From positions 248,001-312,000 of the forward strand of contig NZ_WHNZ01000061.1 in assembly GCF_013141725.1 (NCBI RefSeq): a stretch of 64,000 nt of DNA, in the 5' to 3' direction. Each line of letters opens with the position of its first letter. Position 1 is the first letter of the stretch. Made by a program: the position numbers and the translations under genes. This document shows, piece after piece, positions 52,969 to 60,345 of this stretch. The notes beneath the pieces are model-generated. The model did no database searches. It was given only the letters and a program-made list of their open reading frames with translations, and was not told the origin of the DNA. Source of the stretch: Paenibacillus planticolens (GTDB lineage Bacteria; Bacillota; Bacilli; Paenibacillales; NBRC-103111).

Positions 52969-53178
52969 ATGGCTAGAAACAACACTTTAGTCGTACAACA
53001 AGCAAAAGCAGCATTGGATCAACTGAAGTTTGAAGTCGCTCAGGAAATTGGTGTCCCTCTCTCCCCTACTGGCTACAATGGTAATTTGGCAACACGTGAT
53101 GCCGGCGCTATCGGCGGAAACATCACGAAGCGTTTGGTACAAATCGCTGAGCAGCAACTTTCCAGCTTCAAACGTTAA
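52969..53178 (+). CDS. sspA: Alpha/beta-type small acid-soluble spore protein
   Basis: 69 aa with AAAAAGGAGATG upstream. Matches the SASP family: ALDQLKFEVAQEIGVPL, then YNGNLATRDAGAIGGNITKRLVQIAEQQL, with the GPR protease site region FEVAQEIG. Coats spore DNA and protects it against UV and heat; degraded at germination. Direct evidence for an endospore former. Confidence 0.97.
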   Translation: MARNNTLVVQQAKAALDQLKFEVAQEIGVPLSPTGYNGNLATRDAGAIGGNITKRLVQIAEQQLSSFKR

Positions 53179-53201
53179 TCCTTTGATGTAGGTGCAAGCT
53201 C

Positions 53202-53260
53202 AAAAAGACTGATTTCACTCGATCCTCCTTAGAGTGGCCTTCAGTCTTTTTCTTTTTTTC
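53202..53260 (+). terminator. Terminator after the SASP gene
   Basis: AAAAAGACTGA...TCAGTCTTTTTC with an inner CACTC/GAGTG pairing. Confidence 0.82.
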
Positions 53261-53375
53261 TTCAAAATCGTCCTTTATTTCTTCGATATCCTCACCAGTT
53301 TTGGCCTACATATTTTATTCGCATTAGCACTTTAGTATGATGACCTTATCCCTTATACCAAAAGGAGTGGTAATC

Positions 53376-53669
53376 ATGACTGAACAGCAATATGAAATAT
53401 TCCGAGATCCGTACCGCATGCTCATTCTCTTGGCAACATTAGTCAGCGAACAAAAAGGTGAAACAACGCTTCAGTTTGACAACGTGCCTTACTTTGAGAA
53501 CGATACATTCCTTATCCAGCACGGCAAATTCATCTACAAAAAAAATCAAACCGAAATCACCTGGTTCCAATTCCTCGGAAGAGACATTGCCTGCAACAAA
53601 GACTATTCCCGCGAGGAGTATAACAAAATGTTCGTCGATTGTCTGGCTTCCCTCTACAACATCGCATAG
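53376..53669 (+). CDS. Conserved hypothetical small protein
   Basis: 97 aa from ATG 53376; AAAGGAGTGG lies 8 bp upstream. Acidic, with aromatic residues (FRDPYRMLILLATLVSEQKGETTLQFDNVPYFENDTFLIQHGKFIYKK). No known domain. Alone, with its own terminator. Confidence 0.72.
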   Translation: MTEQQYEIFRDPYRMLILLATLVSEQKGETTLQFDNVPYFENDTFLIQHGKFIYKKNQTEITWFQFLGRDIACNKDYSREEYNKMFVDCLASLYNIA

Positions 53670-53681
53670 TCCACACAAAAT

Positions 53682-53724
53682 AAAAGCGCTGCTTAGCGGA
53701 AATATCCGTCTAGACAGCGCTTTT
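53682..53724. terminator. Bidirectional terminator
   Basis: AAAAGCGCTG...CAGCGCTTTT between convergent small genes. Confidence 0.82.
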
Positions 53725-53733
53725 GGCTATGCG

Positions 53734-53928
53734 TTATTTCTTTTTCACTTCTTCAACAAATACATCACTTGCATCACGGTTACTTCCTAGCTCAAGAATG
53801 GTATACTTCTTTTCGCCAATCATAATTACATCTTCCACTTCGGGCAGCGGGTCACCTAAATATACCGTACCTAGATACACATTGCTGCTCTTCAAACGCA
53901 AATTCCATCGATGCTGCTGCTTCGTCAT
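53734..53928 (-). CDS. Conserved hypothetical small protein
   Basis: 64 aa from ATG 53928, GGAGG about 8 bp upstream. Beta-rich look (WNLRLKSSNVYLGTVYLGDPLPEVEDVIMIGEKKYTILEL) and a basic end. Not recognised. Confidence 0.65.
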   Translation of the reverse strand: MTKQQHRWNLRLKSSNVYLGTVYLGDPLPEVEDVIMIGEKKYTILELGSNRDASDVFVEEVKKK

Positions 53929-54056
53929 TCCTGTTCCTCCCAAACTCTAATGACACCAAGTTACCATAAATCACGCTAATATGAAAGTCCTATATCCTAC
54001 TCGTTTATTTTTTGATATATTAATGACATGATCGTCCAGAAAGGTTGACAACTCTT

Positions 54057-54224
54057 ATGACATCCCAAGGCTTAACAAATGATGAGCTTTCCATCCTGCT
54101 CGGTAAACCAAATGCTGTGGTTTTATCCGCTTCAGCGACTGACCTATCCTATATTCCAAGGTCCAAAAAGAAGCGTAAATCTTACCAACTTTTCATGAAG
54201 TTTTTCCGCCTATGGCGTCACTAA
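54057..54224 (+). CDS. Possible 55-aa basic micro-protein
   Basis: ATG 54057 with a weak AAAGG 10-15 bp upstream. Sequence begins MTSQGLTNDELSILLGKPN and ends in a basic block (SKKKRKSYQLFMKFFRLWRH). Followed 20 bp later by the tRNA-Val promoter. Could be chance, though codon composition is like its neighbours. Confidence 0.45.
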   Translation: MTSQGLTNDELSILLGKPNAVVLSASATDLSYIPRSKKKRKSYQLFMKFFRLWRH

Positions 54225-54244
54225 CATATACAGTTATGTATGTG

Positions 54245-54273
54245 TTGACAATCTTAAGAATTCTTGGTATATT
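54245..54273 (+). promoter_or_regulatory. Sigma-A promoter of tRNA-Val
   Basis: TTGACA (54245-54250), 17-bp spacer, TATATT (54268-54273), 21 bp before the tRNA. Confidence 0.85.
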
Positions 54274-54293
54274 ACTAATTGTCTTCACAAAAC

Positions 54294-54366
54294 GACTTGT
54301 TAGCTCAGCTGGGAGAGCACTATCTTGACAGGGTAGGGGTCAGTGGTTCGAGCCCACTACAGGTCA
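54294..54366 (+). tRNA. tRNA-Val (anticodon GAC)
   Basis: Cloverleaf reads by eye: acceptor GACTTGT/ACAGGTC (one G-T pair), D arm GCTC/GAGC, anticodon stem CTATC/GGTAG around loop TTGACAG (anticodon GAC), T arm AGTGG-TTCGAGC-CCACT, discriminator A. The 3' CCA is not encoded (TAT follows). It has its own promoter and terminator, so it is a single-gene transcript. Confidence 0.92.
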
Positions 54367-54377
54367 TATGTAACCGA

Positions 54378-54411
54378 AACCCGCAAAGCCTTGTGCTCTG
54401 CGGGTTTTTTC
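54378..54411 (+). terminator. Terminator after tRNA-Val
   Basis: ACCCGCAAAGCC...TCTGCGGGTTTTTT. Confidence 0.85.
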
Positions 54412-54487
54412 TATTGATACAGTATCTGAAAAGCATATATAAGTTGGAAAGAAATTAAAAAAAGAGAGTCAATTAGACTCTCACAAA

Positions 54488-54811
54488 TTAATCGCTGCTA
54501 CTACTGCCTCCGCTGTCACTCCCACCTCCACTGTCACTTCCTCCTCCGCTAGAAGAATCATTGCCATGGTGATTGTCATGGTGATTGTGATGGTGGTTAT
54601 GATGATGATGGTCATGATGAATATGATTATGGTTGTTATGATGATTATGGTGCTGGCGGTTGATATCATGATCTGAAGAATTATTAATAAAGTGATTAGT
54701 GCTGTGATTATGACTATGGCTAGAATTACTTCTTCTACTCTTGTCTTTGCTTAACATACCCATTAAACAAAAAATAACGAATATAGCGACAATAATAACA
54801 AATGAACTCAT
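54488..54811 (-). CDS. Single-pass membrane protein with His/Asn-rich and Gly/Ser-rich tail
   Basis: 107 aa; GAGAGG 9 bp before ATG. Membrane helix SFVIIVAIFVIFCLMGML (3-20), short basic KSRR, then 24 His among Asn and Asp (HNHHNNHNHIHHDHHHHNHHH), ending SSSGGGSDSGGGSDSGGSSSSD. Looks like a metal-binding or low-complexity surface protein; no family recognised. A second, Ile/Thr-rich frame on the same strand is a by-product of the repeats. Confidence 0.7.
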   Translation of the reverse strand: MSSFVIIVAIFVIFCLMGMLSKDKSRRSNSSHSHNHSTNHFINNSSDHDINRQHHNHHNNHNHIHHDHHHHNHHHNHHDNHHGNDSSSGGGSDSGGGSDSGGSSSSD

Positions 54812-55059
54812 TAAATCAGTCCTCTCAGTTATTTGTTACCCACAATAATTAAAAGTCTTCTAAAATTCATCCTGCTGCAGTTCCAGATCAATCTCAATCA
54901 ACATCTTATTCAGATCCCCAACCGAATGATCTCGATCCGACCATCTTGAAAATTGTTTATCGTCATTTTAAAAATGTATTTAACAACCTCAAAATCCATC
55001 CATAAATGTTCCTGAAGGTAAGTATTTAATTTCAACTATTTGTTGGTACATACCCGGTC

Positions 55060-55313
55060 TTAGCCCAGTTTAAATACTTTAGAAATAAGGTTTATGCCTA
55101 AGGTTACGCCTGCGCATATCATTCCGATGACAATTAATTTTTTGCTTGTAAGTGTATGTGAAGTATTGATTTCTTTATAAGTACTTCCACCTAAAATTAA
55201 AGCAATAAGTGCAACTACGTTAGAAAAGAATGGTAAGAACAAAGATACAATTCCTAAAATTAGAGTGACTATTGCTTTTTTACTTTTTTCTTTACAACAA
55301 CCGTTTCAAACAT
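55060..55313 (-). CDS. Small DUF4190-like membrane protein; needs a -1 frameshift at A AAA AAG
   Basis: The zero frame from ATG 55313 (AGGA 9 bp upstream) encodes only MFETVVVKKKVKKQ and stops at TAG 55271-55269. At 55281-55275 it contains the classical slippery heptamer A AAA AAG in the right phase; a -1 slip there continues with AIVTLILGIVSLFLPFF to the stop at 55060, giving 84 aa with two helices and the KKxKKA-helix-helix layout of DUF4190-like proteins. The -1 frame itself has no ATG. Either programmed frameshifting, a recent indel in an A6 run, or a sequencing error explains this. An internal TTG at 55242 would cut the first helix. Confidence 0.6.
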
Positions 55314-55432
55314 TTGATATCATCCTATCTATTTATATTTTGAATCATAAAATAGTTGTTTCCCTCAATGTCAGTTCTTGAATACATTTTTCGACACATT
55401 TTACTATTTTCCTTCTTTTGGAAATAAAAAAA

Positions 55433-55590
55433 CTATCCCACAAGGAATAGACTCTTCTGCACATCATCCGATATTTCTTCTGAGCCCGCGTCATATACAA
55501 TTCAGCACTCACCATGAGCCAAGACATAACACTCTCGCTCCCTATCTCTAAGCCTCAGCAAAGCTTCTTCAATCTCCTTAAGTAAACCAT
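55433..55590 (-). pseudogene. Decayed sigma-factor-like (region 4) gene remnant
   Basis: Reading on the minus strand, LLKEIEEALLRLRDRERECYVLAHGEC looks like the start of sigma region 4 in phage-type positive-control sigma-like proteins. The frame then hits TGA; a second frame gives RAQKK and a third ISDDVQKSLFLVG, the usual C-terminal end of that family, with the helix-turn-helix missing. It looks like an internally deleted, frameshifted remnant. Confidence 0.4.
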
Positions 55591-56027
55591 CTGTATTTCG
55601 TAGTTTCAATAAACCTTATTCGATGTTTTTTGTTTAGGTATCTTCCTATTGTCTCCCCCGCACTATTCATGCAGCTTGCCATCGAACTAATTGACCTTTC
55701 ATCAAGTACAAAAATATACGAATTTTCATCTGGACCTTTCCCAAATTTAATATAAATCTTATCGACATTTCTCCGTGAAATAGCCTCAATTAATTTAATT
55801 TCATTTATTTTGATTTCTTCAGTCTTTACAAAAAAGACATATTTGCTTAGAATCCCATCGTTAACTTTCCAATAATATCCTGCTGTATAAATCAAAATAC
55901 CAATAAAAATAACAATAAAGAAGAGAGACTGCAGAAAATTCAGTTTAATCACTAAGTATATGAAGCTAAGAAACAACAAGTATATAATTATTTGAACGAT
56001 CATCGTTCTCCTATTGTGAAATATCAT
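55578..56027 (-). CDS. Hypothetical membrane protein with PH-like domain
   Basis: 149 aa; AAAGGA 7 bp before ATG. Two N-terminal helices (MIVQIIIYLLFLSFIYLVI and FFIVIFIGILIYTAGYYW), then a beta-rich cytoplasmic domain (DGILSKYVFFVKTEEIKINEIKLIEAISRRNVDKIYIKF) resembling bacterial PH-domain proteins. AT-rich codon use, unlike the left part of the window. Function unknown. Confidence 0.65.
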   Translation of the reverse strand: MIFHNRRTMIVQIIIYLLFLSFIYLVIKLNFLQSLFFIVIFIGILIYTAGYYWKVNDGILSKYVFFVKTEEIKINEIKLIEAISRRNVDKIYIKFGKGPDENSYIFVLDERSISSMASCMNSAGETIGRYLNKKHRIRFIETTKYRWFT

Positions 56028-56364
56028 AATGAGTTCCTTTCTTTTACATTGAAGCTCCGGATGCAGCCTCTTTTGTTCACGAATACTAAGTAGCCCATTA
56101 GCGGGAACACGGTGTTATATAAAGGCTGGGTCTTCCTCAACTTAGCTTTCAAAATTGAGTATAAACTCCATCCTACTCCAATACCAATTTCTGCCTTTTA
56201 TTTACGATTGTAGCATAGAACGGACATATATATACGAAAGAAAAACTAAAAAGCTGTCCCATAACTAGATTCTTGAGCTGTCCAAATCCATGCTTTACGA
56301 AGAAGACAAAGTATATAACTGGAAAATCTCCATCTAAATTGCTCGTATGATGACCATGCAGGGA

Positions 56365-56508
56365 ATTTAGAAGGCAAAACTCCCGTTAATTTGACCGGAT
56401 TCCGTAGAACCTCACGAAATGGGTGCAATTAGAGGGAATTTTTCCCACTAAATGGATCCAATAAGCATCTACAGTCCATTTAGAGGGAAATTCCCCCTCT
56501 ATTTTCAC
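56365..56508. repeat. Intergenic element copy C (AGAGGGAA type)
   Basis: Two AGAGGGAA units (about 56432 and 56483), each followed by a C-rich partner (TTTTTCCC, ATTCCCCCTCT), separated by AAATGGATCC...CCATTTAGAGG. The arms AAATGG/CCATTT face each other. Related in style, not in exact words, to copies A and B. Confidence 0.5.
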
Positions 56509-56512
56509 CACA

Positions 56513-56540
56513 AAACAAAAAGAACCCCTCACAGGGTTCT
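56513..56540 (-). terminator. Terminator after the chemoreceptor gene
   Basis: Minus strand GAACCCTGTGAGGGGTTC then TTTTTGTTTTG. Confidence 0.85.
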
Positions 56541-56560
56541 CAAGCAAAACTTAACGAACA

Positions 56561-58570
56561 CTACACTTTAAATCTGTCAACTACTTCTTGCAAGCTCGTC
56601 ATCTGATTGTGCAGCTCTATCGTTTCTTTCTGTACACGATCGAACATTTCGCCTAGCGTCTCTACGTTGGCCAAAACTTCCTCGGAACTGGCTGCCGTTT
56701 CTTCGGTACTGGCTGAGGAAAGCTCGATAAACTTAACAATGATGTTTTTACGGTTATCTACACGTTCCATATCTGCTGTGATATTTTCAATAGATTCATG
56801 CATTTGCTGCAAAGAGGTATGAATTAAATCAAATGTATGGGATGTCTCTCCTGCGTTCTCTTCCTGCGAGCCTACGATTTGAAGTGACTGCTCCATCGCT
56901 GTAGACGTTTGCTGGGCAGAATGCAAAACGTTCTCAATCAACATCTGAATATAGCCAGCTGCCTCGCCTGCCTGAACAGAAAGCGTTCTCACCTCAGCAG
57001 CGACTACGGCGAATCCGCGGCCGTTTTCTCCGGCCCTGGCTGCCTCTATCGAAGCGTTAAGCGCAAGCAAATTCGTTTGCCTCGATATAGAGTGAATGGT
57101 CGTGACCATCTCTTGAATGGCATCAATATCCTGCATGAGTTTACTAACGCTGGACTCTACGTCTTTGGTCACGGTAACGTTATCGCGGATCAACTGGATC
57201 ATCGCTCGCATCGCTTCAGCGCCTCGCTCTTCCTTCTCCCGAATAACAGCACTATTACTCTGTAGAATTTGAACGTGTTCGTTGGTGTCATCAATCAATT
57301 CGGCCAATTCTTGAACGCCCTTCATCCCATCCTCCACTACCTCCGCCTGACTCGCAGCAGCCGTTGCCAATTCGTGGATTGTCGTATTGATTTCATAAGA
57401 AATCGTATTTGTTTGTTTCATCGAATCTTTGATATGATCTGCATTACCTTTACTTAGACTTGCAGATTGTTTAACATCCTTGACGATGGCATGAATTTTC
57501 TCAATAAATTGATTTGTCGCAGCCGACAGTCTGCCGATTTCATCCATCGAGGCGTCGGGCAATCTTCTCGTTAAATCTCCGTCCCCCTGAGCTATCGCGA
57601 CCATTGCAGCTTGCAGTCTCTCCAACCTCTTAAACTGGCGACTGACAATTAAAAACAATACAGCCCCGGCAATCAGTAAGCCTGCAAATGTGGCAATACA
57701 CGTTGTATAAAAGAAGTTTGTCAATACCTGCTCCGACAGCGCAAGTACGAGCACTTGACCGTTCGATAGCGATATAAAATAATACTTGGCTTTCGTTCCA
57801 TCGAACGACAACGTCTTGTATGCTTTGTGGTCGGCCCCTGCCAAACTAACGTTTAGAGAGTCCAGCAGTTCCGCGTCAAGCTGCGTAATGGTATCATCGG
57901 AAGAAGCAACTAGTTTACCTGTGGAATCAACGATCCCTGCGAACAGCACATCTCCGCCAAGCTCCGACTTTAGTTGAGTCAGCACCGGCTTCGCTCCGAT
58001 TTTGCTATCGAGTTCGGTCAGCGTGGCTCCGTCTCTTCCTGTTTGCACAATGCGCGGAGATGTCCATCCGGACACACCGACGTATTTATACACCTTAGAA
58101 TCAATGCTCCGCTGCTGAGCCGGCTGCGTTACTACTTTCTGTTTGCCTGTAATTAAATCCATAAACTCATAAGCTTGATTCTTAGCGTCGGCCCCAAAAT
58201 TGAAGTCAATCTTTTCGCCCGCATTGGTCAGCACTAACTGTCCCTGTGCATTGGTGATCCAAAACTCATCGATACCGGAGCGCCCGGCTAATTCGACAGC
58301 TTGCTTAAAGTTCATAGGAATTTTATCATACATATACGACAGGAGGACTGCTTGTCCAACCATCTCCCTCTCCATCACACTTTCCGTTGCCTTCCTCGCA
58401 ATGTATGCGTTCTCAATTCCGATTCTTGCTGTTTCTAACGTCGTAAAACCTTTCTCATGAAGACTTTCAGCCGTTTGTCGATACGTAATTGTTCCTGTCC
58501 CTACGGACACTGCAAACAACACTACCATTAAGGGCCAAATTATTTTGTGTTTGATTGATTTAAAAGCCAT
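56561..58570 (-). CDS. Methyl-accepting chemotaxis protein
   Basis: 669 aa from ATG 58570, GGGGAG upstream. Helix at 13-30, an external sensor region (about 35-285) containing a double-Cache-like pattern ([33 protein letters not shown]), a second helix [28 protein letters not shown] ([20 protein letters not shown]), and the signalling tip [33 protein letters not shown]. Passes ligand binding to CheA/CheW. The ligand is unknown. Confidence 0.95.
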   Translation of the reverse strand: MAFKSIKHKIIWPLMVVLFAVSVGTGTITYRQTAESLHEKGFTTLETARIGIENAYIARKATESVMEREMVGQAVLLSYMYDKIPMNFKQAVELAGRSGIDEFWITNAQGQLVLTNAGEKIDFNFGADAKNQAYEFMDLITGKQKVVTQPAQQRSIDSKVYKYVGVSGWTSPRIVQTGRDGATLTELDSKIGAKPVLTQLKSELGGDVLFAGIVDSTGKLVASSDDTITQLDAELLDSLNVSLAGADHKAYKTLSFDGTKAKYYFISLSNGQVLVLALSEQVLTNFFYTTCIATFAGLLIAGAVLFLIVSRQFKRLERLQAAMVAIAQGDGDLTRRLPDASMDEIGRLSAATNQFIEKIHAIVKDVKQSASLSKGNADHIKDSMKQTNTISYEINTTIHELATAAASQAEVVEDGMKGVQELAELIDDTNEHVQILQSNSAVIREKEERGAEAMRAMIQLIRDNVTVTKDVESSVSKLMQDIDAIQEMVTTIHSISRQTNLLALNASIEAARAGENGRGFAVVAAEVRTLSVQAGEAAGYIQMLIENVLHSAQQTSTAMEQSLQIVGSQEENAGETSHTFDLIHTSLQQMHESIENITADMERVDNRKNIIVKFIELSSASTEETAASSEEVLANVETLGEMFDRVQKETIELHNQMTSLQEVVDRFKV

Positions 58571-58817
58571 GTTGCTCCCCTTTTCTATAATTTCAGAGAT
58601 TCCCCCTCTACTACTTCGACAATTTTCAACATTTTCCTGCAAAATCATCTACCATTCTCGGACCGATCATATTGAGGGAGTCGAAATCATCACTCCCCGC
58701 TTGGCCGGTCGGCAGCTTTCTTCGTTTTTGTTAAATACAACACAGAATCAAAAAAATACTATGTGATATATTTTAGGTAATTGGGCCTAGTAAATTGAAA
58801 GTAGGTAATTTGGAATC
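58571..58817. other. Intergenic leader before the chemoreceptor gene
   Basis: 247 bp. On the minus strand GGGAGT-GATGATTTCG-ACTCCC (about 58677-58698) makes a hairpin without U-run. I checked for a cyclic-di-GMP riboswitch and did not find its conserved core. Confidence 0.35.
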
Positions 58818-59075
58818 ATGGACAAATATCTAATCATCAAGGAATTGGATAGCTTAAACGATAACCTTTCCTCTCTCGGTAAATGCGTAGATTTGCTTTA
58901 TAACATACAAAAATCTCAAGGACCTCTAGTCGAAGTAGTTACAATTTTAAAATTTGAAAAACCAATTTTGTATCCATACATAAAAGCTAGATTTGAAAAT
59001 AATCCGGTTTTTAAAATGCTGTTCGAGGTTACGTTTGAATATGAACACGCAAAAAATAGTCTAAAGAATAAATAA
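58818..59075 (+). CDS. Hypothetical small protein
   Basis: 85 aa, AT-rich. Helical (YLIIKELDSLNDNLSSLGKCVDLLYNIQKSQ, FENNPVFKMLFEVTFEYEHAKNSLK). The ribosome site is weak (AGGT 15 bp upstream). Not recognised. Confidence 0.5.
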   Translation: MDKYLIIKELDSLNDNLSSLGKCVDLLYNIQKSQGPLVEVVTILKFEKPILYPYIKARFENNPVFKMLFEVTFEYEHAKNSLKNK

Positions 59076-59142
59076 ATTTTACTAATCTCGTGCCTTTTTC
59101 ATATGCCCTGTATCCTTGTCCAATCAAGGGGGAAGTTATTGT

Positions 59143-59150
59143 CATACTAT
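59143..59150 (+). promoter_or_regulatory. Possible sporulation-sigma -10 element
   Basis: CATACTAT, 40 bp before the YjcZ-type gene, fits the CATAnnnT/CATACTA type -10 boxes of mother-cell or forespore sigma factors. No convincing -35 was seen. Confidence 0.3.
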
Positions 59151-59189
59151 AAAGAGTAATAAAACTTCATTAAAGGAGTGGATTTTATT

Positions 59190-59288
59190 ATGGGAGTTGC
59201 AGTAGAAGGAGTTCGTCGTAATCATGTAGCGGAAGTGTTAGTTCTCTTTATTCTTTTGGTTATTATAACTGTGGCTTTTTCGTGGTAA
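59190..59288 (+). CDS. YjcZ-like sporulation micropeptide
   Basis: 32 aa from ATG 59190, AAAGGAGTG 9 bp upstream. Short polar head (MGVAVEGVRRNH) and one helix ending VLVLFILLVIITVAFSW, as in YjcZ-family peptides; second of two in the window (the other at 25772). Strong terminator after. Confidence 0.8.
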   Translation: MGVAVEGVRRNHVAEVLVLFILLVIITVAFSW

Positions 59289-59307
59289 TGTAATCGATTC
59301 AACAAAG

Positions 59308-59345
59308 AAAGGGCTCCTAGTAAATATCTAGGAGCCCTTTCTTTT
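59308..59345 (+). terminator. Terminator after the YjcZ-like gene
   Basis: AAAGGGCTCCTAG-TAAATAT-CTAGGAGCCCTTT then CTTTT. Confidence 0.9.
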
Positions 59346-59387
59346 AATTGTTATATAAAAATAGTCCCGATCGGATCGGAGCATCAA

Positions 59388-59555
59388 TTACCAAGAACTA
59401 GGCTCTATCTTCGGCTTTCTATTCAGCAATTTTCTCAATACATGTGCTTTCTTTTTCTCATTCAAAATCTGCTTAATACCCCGAATTAGCACTTTAGGTC
59501 TCATTTCATCTTCATGGCTCATTCTTTGAAATTCTTCAATAAAGGCTTGGTTCAT
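59388..59555 (-). CDS. Basic 55-aa micro-protein
   Basis: 55 aa from ATG 59555, AAGGAG 10 bp upstream. MNQAFIEEFQRMSHEDEMRP head, then a strongly basic helical tail (KKKAHVLRKLLNRKPK). Good start context makes it credible; no family recognised. Confidence 0.65.
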   Translation of the reverse strand: MNQAFIEEFQRMSHEDEMRPKVLIRGIKQILNEKKKAHVLRKLLNRKPKIEPSSW

Positions 59556-59767
59556 CGTGAATCGTCTCCTTATCGCTCATGTATGTATAGGTATATATTA
59601 CTATAAATTTATGAATTCGTCGAATTTAGTCGAATTAATAGGTATTATATACCTACGACAATAGTCTCCATCCTCATTCTTGAATCCTGCAAAAGCAATA
59701 ACCTACACAAGATGTGTCAATCATAAGGTGACGCTGAGGAAGTTCCTTAATGGGGTACATTATAGAT

Positions 59768-59801
59768 AAAAAAGAACCCGCAGCCACCCAGCTGCGAGTT
59801 C
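59768..59801 (-). terminator. Terminator after the phosphoesterase gene
   Basis: Minus strand GAACTCGCAGC-TGGGTG-GCTGCGGGTTC then TTTTTT. Confidence 0.88.
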
Positions 59802-59806
59802 ATCAC

Positions 59807-60319
59807 CTACCCCTGCTCCTCATCCACCACAACCGAATCACGAATCTGTTCAAAAGAAACAGGCGTATAATCCAATTGCTCCACACTCACATTGTAATAT
59901 TGACGCCCTTCGTATTTCTGGCCATGAATATGGCCGTGAACATTGACATAGGGCATTTGTTTATTCATGTACATGGGCTCATGCGACAGGAAAAAGAAAT
60001 TCCTATAAATGAGAGGATACTCACTCACTTCATCGAACCCGGCGTCCAGCCACCAGTCTCTCGATCTCCCCCGATCGTGATTGCCGAGGATGAGAATTTT
60101 GTACCCGTTTAGCTGGGAAACGATCTTCTTTGTACGTTCTTTGTTCAAAAAAGAAAAATCGCCTAGATGAAAAACTTTATCCTCTTTGCCAACGGCAGCA
60201 TTCCACTTTGCGATCATAGTCACTGTCATTTCATCTGTGTCTGTGAAGGGTCTGTTTTCGAAATCAATGATGTTCTTATGACCGAAATGATGATCGGATA
60301 TAAAAAAGGTTGCAGGCAC
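59807..60319 (-). CDS. Calcineurin-like metallophosphoesterase
   Basis: 170 aa from GTG 60319, GGAG 5-6 bp upstream. Metal-binding motifs in order: ISDHHFGHKNII, HLGDFSF, ILGNHDR, LSHEPMY and VHGHIHG. The short YfcE/MJ0936-like type; substrate (phosphodiester or nucleotide) unknown. Confidence 0.92.
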   Translation of the reverse strand: MPATFFISDHHFGHKNIIDFENRPFTDTDEMTVTMIAKWNAAVGKEDKVFHLGDFSFLNKERTKKIVSQLNGYKILILGNHDRGRSRDWWLDAGFDEVSEYPLIYRNFFFLSHEPMYMNKQMPYVNVHGHIHGQKYEGRQYYNVSVEQLDYTPVSFEQIRDSVVVDEEQG

Positions 60320-60345
60320 AGTATCTCCATCCTTTACTTACTTTA

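Larger units (their letters stand above)
56028..56560. other. Intergenic region with element copy C
   Basis: No credible gene in 533 bp; the short open frame at 56246-56428 runs through repeat sequence. Contains a different dispersed-repeat type at 56365-56508. Confidence 0.5.

Noticed and set aside
54294-54366. tRNA-Val as integration attachment site
   Set aside because: No repeat of its 3' end and no integrase gene found in the window.
54481-54669. Ile/Thr-rich minus-strand frame
   Set aside because: Alternative reading of the His-codon repeats of the 54488-54811 gene, with no RBS.
56246-56428. 60-aa minus-strand frame
   Set aside because: Lies in intergenic repeat sequence with no RBS or homology.
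58571-58817. Cyclic-di-GMP riboswitch before the chemoreceptor gene
   Set aside because: Only a plain hairpin is visible; the conserved riboswitch core is absent.
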